Both the position numbers and the translations under genes were made by a program. A DNA stretch of 64,000 nt from Legionella fairfieldensis ATCC 49588 (GTDB lineage: Bacteria > Pseudomonadota > Gammaproteobacteria > Legionellales > Legionellaceae), in assembly GCF_000621525.1 (NCBI RefSeq), contig NZ_JHYC01000016.1, forward strand, positions 16,960 through 80,959, in the 5' to 3' direction. The notes beneath the pieces were generated by a model. It was not told where the DNA came from. It saw only the letters and a program-made list of their open reading frames with translations, and searched no databases. Shown here piece by piece: positions 18,159-30,445 of the stretch (position 1 is the stretch's first letter; the number at the start of each line of letters is the position of its first letter).

Positions 18159-20318
18159 ATGCAACCTCTTGTGGAAATTAAAAATATAGAAGAAGCTCGC
18201 TCCATCCGTGATGCTTATATTGAAAAAAATAATGATACCTATAAAAAAATCGCTGCAAAACAACAAAACCAAAAGCAAAAATATTATGAAGCAATCACTA
18301 ACCAGGTACCAATAAATTTAGAATTACTCACTGATAAGCAAAAGAAAATATTAAAAAAAGTGATTTCCAGAATGGAATCTCACAGACTAAAAAAAATGGA
18401 GAAAGATACATTAATACCCATTAATCCAAACTCTCACCATAGTGATAGCGTAACTACTTTTTTAAATGGAAATAAAACAATCGCCAAAAATCTAAATCGT
18501 AATAAGCGAGAAAAATTATTAAATGCTTATCGAAATCAAGATTGGGATAATGAAATATTTAATGATCGACTATTCATACAAACTGCCATGGCTCTTTTTG
18601 AAAATGGCAAAATTGAATACAATGAATTTGAAACCTTACTGGAAAGATATCATTCAACTAAACCGCTAAAAAATCTTTATGATGATCCAGATTTTACTTA
18701 TCAGCCTGAAACATACGCTATTTTAGACAAAAAAGGGGAATTTACGCAGGAAGCCAGAACTTTCTTAATTCCAAATTTAACCGAGTTTATGTATCAGGAT
18801 TTTAATCCAACAATTCTCGTTAATCTCAAACTGTTAACTCAGGCGTTTTGTGAAAAATATCCTTCTGAAAATTGTTTTTTCAGAGTTCAACTTCATAAAG
18901 AAGAATTAAATAAGGATCGTGTAGCTACCACAATGCGAGACTTCAAAGCTACTCTTTATGAGAGATCTGATACAATCAAGATCATTGTATCTCATACTGT
19001 TCGTGACATCCTCCGTCTCTCAAATTTTCATCTGGAAGACATTGTTCCTACCCATTCTATGGCCGGAATTGTAACAATCTCTGATGTAGGGCGTGCGGTA
19101 GCGCTGGGTTTCCGACCCAAAGCTACCGTGTATCCCGGAGCGAACACCAATCAAGATGTTCATGGTGTAATTGAAATATCTGACTCCTCCCGTGGCGATC
19201 ATGATAATTATCATGCTGATCTTTTAACAAAACAAGGCAAGACGATTCGCGCTGTTTTACGCAGGTTAGTCAACCTGTCCCGTCAAGAGTTATTAAGACA
19301 CATTCCAACTTTTGAAGGTAAACCAAATGAAAGCTTGTTTTCCAAATCAACCTGGTGGCTGATAGATGGCGAGCTGACTATTTTCAATAAATTTGGATAT
19401 CAACGCCCAGGAAGTCCCGAAGAGATAGCCAAGAGTTTCTGCAAAGCATTTGATAGAGAGGAACGAATTAATTTATTGTTTTCAATAAAGCATAATCAAT
19501 CAACGAATCAAATCACGGACTTAGGTATCGTCTGCTTTATCGATATGGTAAAAAATTTGTCTGAATGGCATAAAATAGGATTTTATCCTGAGTTCATGCT
19601 TGATAAATACCAATCAAATTTTGGAATTGCCCAAAAATTAGCCTCTCACTGGAAAAATGAGCCAATTTATAATATTTTAATTTTTCGCGCTTTTATAACG
19701 GGGGGAGAACAACAATTTCCCCTATTAAAAAAAATAATCGATGATAATTATGAGTATTTAAAAACTGAACTTGAAATTAAACGTAATAATCAAATTTTAG
19801 GGGGGTTTTTAGGAGTCATTGATAAAAAAATTTCGGATTTCCTGGAGTATACTTTCTTTTTTACTTTACTGCGAAGCGTAGGCTTTGATTATGAAACGAT
19901 TCATTATAATATTAAATTAAATACTCACTTTGATTTTATATATGGATTGTTAACCATTAGTGCTTATGCCTCTCAATTTGAATTCATTAAAAAGAACATT
20001 TTAAATTTACTTAAGCCTGCTTTAAAAGACTTTATTGAAGAGAATAAACCATTAACAATAAAGATAATGACTACAGTAAATAACCGTTTACTTCAATTTC
20101 TTAATGATTATAAAAAACCCAAAAATAAAGACAAACTAGCCAGTGAAACCGAGATGGCTTTAAAAAATGCTTCTCAATTAATTGAAAACAATATTAGAAA
20201 CTATCGTAATAATTCCAACATGAAAAATGGCTTTTTTCCTGATTCAACTAAAAAAAACCAGCATATCAACTTTGACAAAAAGCTGTATTTTTCACAATAT
20301 AAAACCAGTTTCTCCTGA
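18159..20318 (+). CDS. Unknown 719-aa protein, candidate Dot/Icm effector
   Basis: No family recognised. It is AT-rich, Lys/Asn-rich and lacks a signal peptide or membrane helices. The N-terminus (about 1-130) is charged and helical; a central block (about 270-420) contains the most structured-looking stretch (HSMAGIVTISDVGRAVALG, SDSSRGDHDNYHAD, STWWLIDGELTIF). The C-terminus (KKLYFSQYKTSFS) lacks a strong Glu-rich secretion signal. A PmrA-box-like site sits 47 bp upstream, which together with size and composition suggests a type IV-secreted substrate. It ends 4 bp before the convergent UbiA-family gene. Confidence 0.55.
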   Translation: MQPLVEIKNIEEARSIRDAYIEKNNDTYKKIAAKQQNQKQKYYEAITNQVPINLELLTDKQKKILKKVISRMESHRLKKMEKDTLIPINPNSHHSDSVTTFLNGNKTIAKNLNRNKREKLLNAYRNQDWDNEIFNDRLFIQTAMALFENGKIEYNEFETLLERYHSTKPLKNLYDDPDFTYQPETYAILDKKGEFTQEARTFLIPNLTEFMYQDFNPTILVNLKLLTQAFCEKYPSENCFFRVQLHKEELNKDRVATTMRDFKATLYERSDTIKIIVSHTVRDILRLSNFHLEDIVPTHSMAGIVTISDVGRAVALGFRPKATVYPGANTNQDVHGVIEISDSSRGDHDNYHADLLTKQGKTIRAVLRRLVNLSRQELLRHIPTFEGKPNESLFSKSTWWLIDGELTIFNKFGYQRPGSPEEIAKSFCKAFDREERINLLFSIKHNQSTNQITDLGIVCFIDMVKNLSEWHKIGFYPEFMLDKYQSNFGIAQKLASHWKNEPIYNILIFRAFITGGEQQFPLLKKIIDDNYEYLKTELEIKRNNQILGGFLGVIDKKISDFLEYTFFFTLLRSVGFDYETIHYNIKLNTHFDFIYGLLTISAYASQFEFIKKNILNLLKPALKDFIEENKPLTIKIMTTVNNRLLQFLNDYKKPKNKDKLASETEMALKNASQLIENNIRNYRNNSNMKNGFFPDSTKKNQHINFDKKLYFSQYKTSFS

Positions 20319-20322
20319 AATA

Positions 20323-21171
20323 TTATTTCAATAAAGCAATTAATGTTAGAATTGTAAAACACAGTAAATTAAGACGAGATAAATTATCGCTTAAAAAAAG
20401 AGCAACAGGATCATCATTATCGCTGATACGCGTTGTTAACCATCCGAAACGCCATAGACCAATGGCAGCGAAAGGCAACGTTAATATAAAATAAAAAGAT
20501 TGTTTATGTACATACATAGTGTATAAAAAGTAAGCTGAAAAGCAACAGATGGCAGTAATAATTATCAAGTTATCAAGCAAATGAGAGGAGTATCTGGCAA
20601 GAACCACTCTCGTTGTTTGTTGCAGATCAAGCTGTTTTTCCAGTCGCCGCTTGCATAATGCAATGAATAAACTAATTAGTGTGGCTGTTACCGTTAACCA
20701 CCATGAAATGGGTAAACCTATACCCAAAGTACCAGCCAACACACGCAACATAAACCCGCTTGCTATACAAAGCACATCAAAAACAGGTAAATTTTTAAAC
20801 AAATGATTGTAAGCGAGGTTAATTAATAAATAAAGACCCAGTAATGCTGCAAGCGTAGCTGAAACAGACCAGGCAAGGCTTAATCCCCCAATCAATAAGA
20901 TAGCAAGCATGGCAAGCGCCAACTCAAGAGAAACTTCACCTGTCACAAGAGGCCGATAACATTTCCTTGGATGGAGCCTATCTTCTTCCCTGTCTTGTAA
21001 ATCGTTATAAATATAAACAGCACTGGCAATTAAACAAAAAGAAAAAGCGGCCAGAAGTGCTTTCGGCAGATAATTAAATAAACCAGAATAAAAAACGCCT
21101 AATAAAACAAAAGCGGCCTTCGACCAATGAGAAAATCGCAGTAACAGGAAAAACTGTTTAATACTGGCCAT
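20323..21171 (-). CDS. UbiA-family prenyltransferase (DPPR-synthase-like)
   Basis: 282 residues, about eight membrane helices. The first Asp-rich motif is YIYNDLQDREEDRLHPRKC (NDxxDxxxD followed by RxHPxK), which resembles decaprenyl-phosphate phosphoribosyltransferase-type UbiA members more than UbiA itself. Such enzymes attach a ribosyl or aromatic group to a polyprenyl carrier in the inner membrane. No arabinan pathway genes are visible, so the substrate is uncertain. Monocistronic, with a 114-bp gap to truD. Confidence 0.78.
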   Translation of the reverse strand: MASIKQFFLLLRFSHWSKAAFVLLGVFYSGLFNYLPKALLAAFSFCLIASAVYIYNDLQDREEDRLHPRKCYRPLVTGEVSLELALAMLAILLIGGLSLAWSVSATLAALLGLYLLINLAYNHLFKNLPVFDVLCIASGFMLRVLAGTLGIGLPISWWLTVTATLISLFIALCKRRLEKQLDLQQTTRVVLARYSSHLLDNLIIITAICCFSAYFLYTMYVHKQSFYFILTLPFAAIGLWRFGWLTTRISDNDDPVALFLSDNLSRLNLLCFTILTLIALLK

Positions 21172-21285
21172 ACTAATTGCTTAACCTTGAACGCCTATCA
21201 AGTTTCTAACTATATCATCAGTTTTTCAATAGGTTAACGAAGATTATTAAATTTCTAAATTATATTTTCCAAGCTGTTTTATTAA

Positions 21286-22314
21286 CTATAAATTATTAAC
21301 CACAGCGATTAATTCTCTGATCACGCTGGTCGCATAACTACCAGATGTTAATCTAAATGTTAAAATTAAGTGTTCTTCGCACCACTTCCACACCAGATTC
21401 TCAACGTTCAATACAAGAGGACGATAACTTCGTTCCAAACCATGCTGTTCAAGCGCATTGCACCAGGGTTTATAGAACGACAAAATTTTTTCCTGTAAAG
21501 CCAAAGCCTCCTTAGTGGCTCGCTCTCCACCTTGCCCCCACAAAGGAGCAGCGGGTGACACATCAAAATCAGTTATTCTTTTTTGAACGAGGTGATCTGG
21601 TTGTTCAATCGAAAAAATACTATTCGTTCCTGCGAGCTGTATCACCTCGCCTGTTAAAGCCCTGTTCCAGTTTTTTTCTTTAACCCGTTCAGACAGAATT
21701 TGATTGAATAAAAATGCTCTGGCTGCAGAATAATAAATACCCCGTAAAAATCGATTTTTTACTTTAGCGCCTTTTAAAAGAACCTGTTCTGCTCTGATAA
21801 GATTTTGCCCTTCATAACCAAAACGCTGAGACCCAAAATAATTAGGTACACCCGTTTCCTTAATTTGTCGAAGACGATATTCAATATCCTGTCTATCATT
21901 AATTTCGCGAAGAACAAGGTTAAAATCATTAGCAACAAGCGCTCCTTTTTTTAATTTTTTCAGGTGGCGTTTACTTTCAATGACCCGCCATCCCTGACCT
22001 TGCAAGTGGCCTGAACTGGCAATTTCTTCCCCTGGACAATGCACAGAAAGCCACTGTGTGGTAAGAGCCTGTCTATCTTTTAATCCTGCATAAGAAATTG
22101 TTTTTTCAGGCTTGTTCAAAGCCCTGGCTAATGCCTTTACCAGCTCTTCTGTATTTAAATTTTCTTTTTCTATACGCAAATAAAGGTGTTCTCCCTCACC
22201 TGTTAATTCAAAACCCAGGATCTCATCCACTTTGAAATCTTCAGGTAAAGTTTTAATTTTCCCTGTCGTTGATGGTATGCCGTAAGCAAAAAAAAGTTCA
22301 CTAAAATCACTCAT
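21286..22314 (-). CDS. truD: tRNA pseudouridine(13) synthase
   Basis: 342 residues, the usual TruD size. The catalytic Asp lies in SYAGLKDRQALTTQW (GLKDR motif, about residue 80), and NYFGSQRFG and AARAFLFNQILSERV are TruD-specific blocks. It isomerises U13 in tRNA-Glu and other tRNAs. It lies 10 bp after the nif3-like gene on the same strand and likely belongs to the murA transcript. Confidence 0.96.
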   Translation of the reverse strand: MSDFSELFFAYGIPSTTGKIKTLPEDFKVDEILGFELTGEGEHLYLRIEKENLNTEELVKALARALNKPEKTISYAGLKDRQALTTQWLSVHCPGEEIASSGHLQGQGWRVIESKRHLKKLKKGALVANDFNLVLREINDRQDIEYRLRQIKETGVPNYFGSQRFGYEGQNLIRAEQVLLKGAKVKNRFLRGIYYSAARAFLFNQILSERVKEKNWNRALTGEVIQLAGTNSIFSIEQPDHLVQKRITDFDVSPAAPLWGQGGERATKEALALQEKILSFYKPWCNALEQHGLERSYRPLVLNVENLVWKWCEEHLILTFRLTSGSYATSVIRELIAVVNNL

Positions 22315-22324
22315 AACGTATTAT

Positions 22325-24586
<2,262 letters not shown>

Positions 24587-24599
24587 ACATACCCAACCA

Positions 24600-24902
24600 T
24601 TAACTTATCTCCAGGATTTCACTCACGCCACAAAACTCAGCTAAAGCCTGGATACTTTTTGATATACCAATAATTTTGCAGATTTTTTTTCGCTCCCTGC
24701 AAAGCCTTTTGGCTTCAATCAACAAAGCCAGACCGGCACTATCACAATGATTTATTTCACTTAAATCAAGATGCAATATTTTATCTTTAGTACTGGAACA
24801 ATACCTCAATAACCGTTCACAATCCGATTGAACTGTCTCAAAAGTCATCTGCTTTGATAGTTTAAAAGAAGATTTTTGCACTTTAAGCTGCCTTTTTACC
24901 AT
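24600..24902 (-). CDS. mlaB: STAS-domain protein of the Mla transporter
   Basis: 100 residues, a lone STAS domain. The NHCDSAGLALLIEAKRL loop holds the usual conserved Ser. MlaB binds MlaF and is needed for activity of the MlaFEDB phospholipid transporter at the inner membrane. It overlaps the 3' end of mlaC by 20 bp, so it is translated from within the mlaC message; an internal Met19 start is possible. Confidence 0.92.
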   Translation of the reverse strand: MVKRQLKVQKSSFKLSKQMTFETVQSDCERLLRYCSSTKDKILHLDLSEINHCDSAGLALLIEAKRLCRERKKICKIIGISKSIQALAEFCGVSEILEIS

Positions 24903-25491
24903 GCTGATTCATTTGTTTTATTAAATCCTGCATGCTGGCACCTCGTAAAGCTTCGGCAAATTGCGACCGGAAACTTTGCAGTAAACTGACCCCTTCTACA
25001 CTTAAATCATAGATTTTCCACTTTCCGCCATTAAACACCAGACTATAATTCAAAGGAATATTTTTACCATTGGAGCGAACAATAATACTGTTTACCCGAA
25101 TGAATCTGCTTTCCAGAGATCCTCTGACAGGCATAAACTTGATGGTTTCATCAGTATATTCCGCCAGGGGAGAGGCATAAGTACGAATAACCAATTGAGT
25201 AAAAGCCTGAGAAAACTGCTGCTTTTCACTGGCAGATGCCTGATTCCACGCCTGACGTCCAAGGACTGAGCGCGACATTCCACTTACATCCACATTAGGC
25301 AATAAATAATGCTGAACAGCCTGATAAATTATGTTACGATTTGATTTTAAATGAGCTTTATTTTCTTTAAGAGTCGTAATAATTTGATGCGCTGTACTTT
25401 CAAGCATGGGAACAGGCGATGGTTGCGCCCACAATAATTGAGTCAGCAACATAGTGGCTAGAAAAATTATTGTTTTTATTTTATTCATCAT
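24883..25491 (-). CDS. mlaC: Periplasmic phospholipid carrier
   Basis: 202 residues. Signal peptide MMNKIKTIIFLATMLLTQLLWA, then the Tol_Tol_Ttg2 (MlaC) fold with LLPNVDVSGMSRSVLGRQAW and the C-terminal WKIYDLSVEGVSLLQSFRSQF. MlaC shuttles lipids between the outer-membrane MlaA-porin complex and MlaD. mlaA is not in the window. The gene lies 5 bp after mlaD. Confidence 0.96.
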   Translation of the reverse strand: MMNKIKTIIFLATMLLTQLLWAQPSPVPMLESTAHQIITTLKENKAHLKSNRNIIYQAVQHYLLPNVDVSGMSRSVLGRQAWNQASASEKQQFSQAFTQLVIRTYASPLAEYTDETIKFMPVRGSLESRFIRVNSIIVRSNGKNIPLNYSLVFNGGKWKIYDLSVEGVSLLQSFRSQFAEALRGASMQDLIKQMNQHGKKAA

Positions 25492-25496
25492 TCACC

Positions 25497-25976
25497 CTAT
25501 TTTTTAATGTTAAATAAAAGTTGGCCAATTAAATTCTCAAGAATCACAGCCTCTTGTGTCTTGGCAATCACATCGCCTTCACGCAAATAAGGATGATTGG
25601 TTGCCGCTCCGTCCTCAAAACCGGGCACAATACTAATGTAATTAGAACCAATCAAACCCTCTGTTAATATACGCGCTGAAGAATCTTCATAAGGTATTGG
25701 CTTATCATTGCGTAACAACATGGTTACTTTAGCATTTAATTGTTCCGGCTGTAATTCAATGCGTGTGACCTCTCCAATTTTTACTCCCGCTACAGTTACC
25801 GGCGCTCTTACTTTAAGACCGCCTATATCCGTGAACTCTGCCGTCACATGATAATTTCTGCTTGAAGCAAAAGTAGTGATTCCGCTTACTTTCATTACTA
25901 AAACGAGTAAAGCAAGCAAACCCAGCAACATAAAAAGCCCTACGCTTATATCCACATAACGTTGCCTGTTATTCAT
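25497..25976 (-). CDS. mlaD: MCE-domain substrate-binding subunit
   Basis: 159 residues. One membrane helix (about residues 9-28) followed by a single MCE domain (YHVTAEFTDIGGLKVRAPVTVAGVKIGEV). MlaD forms a hexameric ring that receives lipid from MlaC. Its start is adjacent to the mlaE stop (25977). Confidence 0.96.
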   Translation of the reverse strand: MNNRQRYVDISVGLFMLLGLLALLVLVMKVSGITTFASSRNYHVTAEFTDIGGLKVRAPVTVAGVKIGEVTRIELQPEQLNAKVTMLLRNDKPIPYEDSSARILTEGLIGSNYISIVPGFEDGAATNHPYLREGDVIAKTQEAVILENLIGQLLFNIKK

Positions 25977-26759
25977 CTACCAACCTCCAATCATCACTGC
26001 TGTCAAAAGAAAATCCAGTCCAAGCACCGCTAACGACGAATAAACGACAGTCCGTGTTGTTGCCTGACTGATACCTTCCGCTGTAGCAATACAACTGAAA
26101 CCTTGAAATACAGCTATCCATGCTACGACAAAAGCAAACACCACACTCTTGATAATCCCGCTTAAAATATCAGCGCGAAAATTAACCGCTGCCTGCATAT
26201 TCGACCAAAAACTGCCGGCATCAACACCCAGCCATTGCACCCCTACGAAGTACCCCCCATAAATAGCAACAGCAGAAAAAATCAGCGCGAGAGCAGGCAG
26301 GCTAATAATACCGGCAAGAAAACGCGGGTAAATAATACGCCCCAATGGGTCTACACCCATCATATCCATGCTGGCCAACTGTTCTGTCGCTTTCATGAGT
26401 CCTATTTCGGCCGTTAAAGCAGAACCCGCACGCCCCGCAAAAAGCAATGCACTAATTACAGGCCCTAATTCTCTCGCAATACTTAACGCTAAAAGCTGGC
26501 CTAACTGACTACCTGCCCCGAATTTTTGTAAGGTATTATAACCTTGTAATCCAATTACCATGCCAACAAACAAGGCTGATACCATAATAATGAGGCAAGA
26601 CAAAACACCTACGAAATAAAGTTGTCTTCGTAAAGCCGGCCAAAGTCGCATGAAATCAGGGCGTCTGAAAAAAACACCCAGTAAAAATACACCAGAATTT
26701 CCTACATTCTGCAAAGAATTGATACTGCTACGCCCCAGGCGTGCCATTGTATTAAGCAT
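25977..26759 (-). CDS. mlaE: Mla ABC transporter permease
   Basis: 260 residues from ATG 26759, which matches the E. coli MlaE N-terminus ([10 protein letters not shown]) and overlaps the mlaF stop by 8 bp; the upstream in-frame extension to 26825 is not used. Conserved [25 protein letters not shown] and the C-terminal [21 protein letters not shown] define the MlaE family. Five to six inner-membrane helices. Confidence 0.96.
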   Translation of the reverse strand: MLNTMARLGRSSINSLQNVGNSGVFLLGVFFRRPDFMRLWPALRRQLYFVGVLSCLIIMVSALFVGMVIGLQGYNTLQKFGAGSQLGQLLALSIARELGPVISALLFAGRAGSALTAEIGLMKATEQLASMDMMGVDPLGRIIYPRFLAGIISLPALALIFSAVAIYGGYFVGVQWLGVDAGSFWSNMQAAVNFRADILSGIIKSVVFAFVVAWIAVFQGFSCIATAEGISQATTRTVVYSSLAVLGLDFLLTAVMIGGW

Positions 26760-27549
26760 CAAGCAACTCCTCTGTGTAGGGACGCGCCGGATAATGAAAA
26801 GGAACCGCCCCATCAGCCTCCCCATGCATAAACTGTTTAACCTGCGGTTGCATTGATGCTTTTAATTCAAGAGGTGTGCCATGTCCGATGATATGACCAT
26901 TCGCAATAAGATAAACGTAATCTGCAATGGAACAGGTTTCTTCAACATCATGAGAAACGATAATGGTTGTGGTGTTAAGTAACTGGTTTAATCGCTTGAT
27001 TAAACGAACCAGAACCCCCATGGAAATAGGATCTTGTCCTGTAAAAGGCTCATCATACATCATTAACTCAGGATCAAGAGCAATAGTTCTTGCCAAAGCC
27101 ACCCGTCTTGCCATACCGCCGGAAAGCTCATCAGGCATTAGCTGTGCAGCCCCGCGAAGCCCCACTGCTTCCAGTTTCATCAATACAATATCACGCAGCA
27201 TGGCCTCATTTAAATTAGTATGTTCTCGCAGAGGAAAGGCAACGTTTTCAAATACGGATAAATGAGTGAACAAGGCAGAACTTTGAAAAAGGAGTCCCAT
27301 CTTACGCCGCGCTACATATAAAGCTTTTCGTGATAACTGATGAATATTCACATTGTTAACCAGCACTTCACCGGTTTCCGGTTGTAGTTGCGCGCCGATC
27401 AGGCGTAATAACGTTGTTTTTCCACTGCCACTGGGACCCATAATTGCCGTAATTTTCCCTCGCTTGACCACCATATTAATACCATTAAAAATACGGCGAG
27501 CGCCACGGCTAAACATGAGATTGGTGATTTGTACCAGATTATCCTGCAT
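26752..27549 (-). CDS. mlaF: Mla ABC transporter ATPase
   Basis: 265 residues from ATG 27549 ([10 protein letters not shown]). Walker [10 protein letters not shown], signature LSGGMARR (the MlaF variant, differing from LSGGQ), Walker [14 protein letters not shown] and switch His in [10 protein letters not shown]. First gene of the mlaFEDCB-ibaG-murA cluster and divergent from kdsD. Confidence 0.97.
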   Translation of the reverse strand: MQDNLVQITNLMFSRGARRIFNGINMVVKRGKITAIMGPSGSGKTTLLRLIGAQLQPETGEVLVNNVNIHQLSRKALYVARRKMGLLFQSSALFTHLSVFENVAFPLREHTNLNEAMLRDIVLMKLEAVGLRGAAQLMPDELSGGMARRVALARTIALDPELMMYDEPFTGQDPISMGVLVRLIKRLNQLLNTTTIIVSHDVEETCSIADYVYLIANGHIIGHGTPLELKASMQPQVKQFMHGEADGAVPFHYPARPYTEELLDA

Positions 27550-27862
27550 ATAATTTATTCCGGATATCAGCAAGATAATAATTATACCGGATGTAAATTA
27601 TTTTGCGAATTAATCCGATGGAAATTGGTCATCACCCATCAAAGTGTCTTATTACCAGACGTTAAGAATTATTTTACAACATCTTTTTTATTATCTTTTG
27701 AATTAATTGAACCCCACGGTTACTCTATAAAGAAAAAAGTTACTATGTTAAAATTCACAAATTCTTCTCCTAAAATATATTCAAACTTTTGAAAACGATA
27801 ATTTATTCTTTTCATCCAGCCATTACCAGACTTGACGCTTGCTATCGAAACATGGAGATTCT
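27550..27862. other. Divergent intergenic region mlaF/kdsD
   Basis: About 310 bp that must carry promoters for both envelope operons. I see AT-rich sequence and several weak -10-like hexamers but no pair good enough to call, no known operator and no small gene with a Shine-Dalgarno sequence. An 87-codon open frame on the plus strand (27529-27792) starts inside mlaF and looks incidental. Confidence 0.5.
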
Positions 27863-28831
27863 ATGAGCACGAATTTTTGCAAATCAGGTCTCAATGTGAT
27901 TGAAATCGAAGCACAGGCAGTCTTTGAGTTAGCGCAACGTATCGATGAGCGTTTTGAGATAGCATGCGAACTGTTACTTGCCTGTAAAGGCCGTGTTGTA
28001 GTTACTGGCATGGGGAAGTCTGGCCATATCGGTCATAAAATTGCCGCAACCTTTTCAAGCACTGGCACTCCCGCTTTTTTCATGCATCCTGGCGAAGCAA
28101 GTCATGGTGATTTAGGGATGATCACCCGGCAGGATGTAGTATTGGCTATTTCCAATTCAGGTTTCACCAACGAACTTCTGACTTTGCTTCCTCTGTTAAA
28201 ACGGTTAGAAATACCATTAATCACGTTGACCGGTAATAAGGAATCTACCTTAGCTAAAGCAGCTAATGTAAACCTGGATGTCAGTATTCATCAGGAAGCC
28301 TGTCCTCTGGGACTTGCTCCCACGACAAGTACCACCGTATCGTTGGTGATGGGAGATGCTTTGGCCGTTGCCCTCCTGCAGGCAAGAGGTTTTAGCATCG
28401 AAGATTTTGCCTTGTCCCATCCTGGAGGTACGCTTGGCAAACGACTTTTTCTCTGTATTGACGAGCTATGCCACAAAGATAATGAGCTACCCCTGATTCA
28501 TGAAAATGCAACGGTTAGCGAAGCGCTGATTGAAGTTACCGCAAAGAAACTGGGAATGACTTGCGTGATCGATGCCCACGGCCACCTTTCAGGTGTTTAT
28601 ACTGATGGCGACATAAGACGTACTTTAACACAAAACTTTGATATTCATACAACGCCCTTAATCAAGGTCATGAGCAAAAATTGTAAAACCATTCGCCAAG
28701 GCTTACTGGCAGCAGAAGCCTTAACCATTATGCAACAATACAGTATTACTTCGCTGGTCGTTGTTGACGAGCAGAATAAACCCACAGCCGTAGTGCACCT
28801 GCATGATTTGCTTCGTGCCGGTATTTTTTGA
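27863..28831 (+). CDS. kdsD: Arabinose-5-phosphate isomerase
   Basis: 322 residues from ATG 27863, preceded by GGAGA; an upstream in-frame ATG at 27839 adds eight residues and lacks a Shine-Dalgarno. N-terminal SIS domain (VVVTGMGKSGHIGHKIAATFSSTGTPA, about 45-70; HPGEASHGDLGM) and two C-terminal CBS motifs. It converts ribulose-5-P to arabinose-5-P, the first step to Kdo of LPS. Head of the kdsD-kdsC-lptC-lptA-lptB-pabA run. Confidence 0.97.
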   Translation: MSTNFCKSGLNVIEIEAQAVFELAQRIDERFEIACELLLACKGRVVVTGMGKSGHIGHKIAATFSSTGTPAFFMHPGEASHGDLGMITRQDVVLAISNSGFTNELLTLLPLLKRLEIPLITLTGNKESTLAKAANVNLDVSIHQEACPLGLAPTTSTTVSLVMGDALAVALLQARGFSIEDFALSHPGGTLGKRLFLCIDELCHKDNELPLIHENATVSEALIEVTAKKLGMTCVIDAHGHLSGVYTDGDIRRTLTQNFDIHTTPLIKVMSKNCKTIRQGLLAAEALTIMQQYSITSLVVVDEQNKPTAVVHLHDLLRAGIF

Positions 28832-28846
28832 AATAGAGAGAAAACA

Positions 28847-29374
28847 ATGAACGAACTGTTGGAAAAAGCTAAAAATATCAAATGTCTGATTTGCGATGTG
28901 GATGGTGTCCTGACAGACGGTTGTCTTTATATTGATAACCAGGGAAATGAATTAAAAACCTTTCATGTCCAAGATGGGATGGGCTTAAAATTACTAATGG
29001 CCGCTGGTATTGAGGTCGCAATAATCACCACCTCACAAAATGCTGTTATTGATCATCGTATGAAACAATTAGGTATTCAACATTATTTCAAAGGACAAAT
29101 TGATAAACGTGAAGCTTTCGCGCAACTTAAAATGCGCCTGAATTTGAAAGACCAGGAATTTGCTTATATTGGTGACGACCTGCCCGATTTGGCTATCATC
29201 CAACAAGTAGGCTTAAGCGTTGCGGTAGCTAATGCAGTCAATCAGGTGAAAGAGTTTGCCAGTTGGCAAACTGAACAACACGGAGGCCGGGGGGCAGTTC
29301 GTGAAGTATGTGAGTTAATCCTTAACGCACAACAAAAACAGGAACTTGCTCTTTCCCGGTATCTTGCCTCATGA
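28847..29374 (+). CDS. kdsC: Kdo-8-phosphate phosphatase
   Basis: 175 residues. HAD family C0 enzyme with nucleophile motif LICDVDGVLTDG, motif II TTSQN, and YIGDDLPD as motif IV. Removes phosphate from Kdo-8-P in the cytosol. AGAGAG Shine-Dalgarno; its stop overlaps the lptC start by 4 bp (ATGA). Confidence 0.97.
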   Translation: MNELLEKAKNIKCLICDVDGVLTDGCLYIDNQGNELKTFHVQDGMGLKLLMAAGIEVAIITTSQNAVIDHRMKQLGIQHYFKGQIDKREAFAQLKMRLNLKDQEFAYIGDDLPDLAIIQQVGLSVAVANAVNQVKEFASWQTEQHGGRGAVREVCELILNAQQKQELALSRYLAS

Positions 29375-29940
29375 ATGCGGTCAAACAGGCTATCTGGTTT
29401 TTTTGTGCGTTGGTGGCACTGTCATGTTCTGCCTTGTACTTTGCAAGTTCAGTTCCAGGCACTAAACTTGATGATAAAACACTTTCCATGTCAGCAGACA
29501 CCATTGTGACTAACCTGACAGTGCGGCGTTTTGATTTAGCTGGGAAGGTCGTTAACTATTTACAATCTCCGGAAATGCAACATATTCCTCACAATAATAC
29601 CCATTTTTTTAAGTCTCCTCAGATTGCGGTATCACAGGGCGATCAGCCCGCCTGGGAAATTAGCGCAGCGCAGGCACAAGCACTCAATGGCGGGGAAGAA
29701 ATTATTTTTATACATGATGTTATTATTCATCAAAGTAGAAGTAACCATACTCAGGAAAGTACACTTAAAACAGAAAAATTGAGCTATTTCCCCAAAGATA
29801 AACTAGCCAGTACTCAGTCAGCAGTCCAGCTTGAGCAACCAGGTACTATTGTGCATTCACAGGGAATGAAAGCCTATCTTGCGGATAAACGAGTCCAGTT
29901 AACTCAGGCTCGTGCCACTTATAAGCCTGACAATGCCTAG
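29371..29940 (+). CDS. lptC: LPS export protein LptC
   Basis: 189 residues, bitopic: membrane helix about residues 7-27, then a periplasmic beta-jellyroll (LSMSADTIVTNLTVRRFDLAGKVVNYLQSPEM). LptC links LptB2FG to the LptA bridge. Both ends overlap neighbours (4 bp with kdsC, 8 bp with lptA). Confidence 0.93.
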   Translation: MNAVKQAIWFFCALVALSCSALYFASSVPGTKLDDKTLSMSADTIVTNLTVRRFDLAGKVVNYLQSPEMQHIPHNNTHFFKSPQIAVSQGDQPAWEISAAQAQALNGGEEIIFIHDVIIHQSRSNHTQESTLKTEKLSYFPKDKLASTQSAVQLEQPGTIVHSQGMKAYLADKRVQLTQARATYKPDNA

Positions 29941-30445
29941 ACCTCCAGTTCAAATTCTCATTTTGTTTTTAATTGCTTTTGCAACGAGCAATATGAGTTA
30001 CGCTATGCCTGATGATCGAAAAAAAATTATTGAATTGTCGGCTGACACTGTTGATCTCAATCAGCAAATCCATCACGGTGAGTATGTTGGAAATGTTCAA
30101 TTCGATCAAGGAACGACTCACTTACGCGCGGCACAAGCAATTACAGAAGGCAATCAACAAAATAAACTGGTTCTTGCGGTAGCTAAAGGCAGTCGTAAAG
30201 AACAGGCTCATTATTGGGAACAGACGGCCATTGATAAACCTCTGGTGCACGCTTATGCAGATCTTATTCGCTATTATCCCGACCGACATCTTATTGAATT
30301 AATCGGGAATGCCCGCGTAGTCCAGGGGGAGAATTCCTTTTCAGCACCCAAAATCAGTTTCGACACGCTAAAAAAACATGTTATCTCTACAAGCGATGGA
30401 AAAAAACGAACACTTATTATCATTCATCCAGGAAAACAAACATGA
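29933..30445 (+). CDS. lptA: LPS periplasmic bridge protein LptA
   Basis: 170 residues from ATG 29933 inside the lptC stop region. Signal peptide [24 protein letters not shown], then the OstA-like domain ([23 protein letters not shown]). It forms the periplasmic LPS conduit. Overlaps lptB by 4 bp. Confidence 0.94.
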   Translation: MPRPPVQILILFLIAFATSNMSYAMPDDRKKIIELSADTVDLNQQIHHGEYVGNVQFDQGTTHLRAAQAITEGNQQNKLVLAVAKGSRKEQAHYWEQTAIDKPLVHAYADLIRYYPDRHLIELIGNARVVQGENSFSAPKISFDTLKKHVISTSDGKKRTLIIIHPGKQT

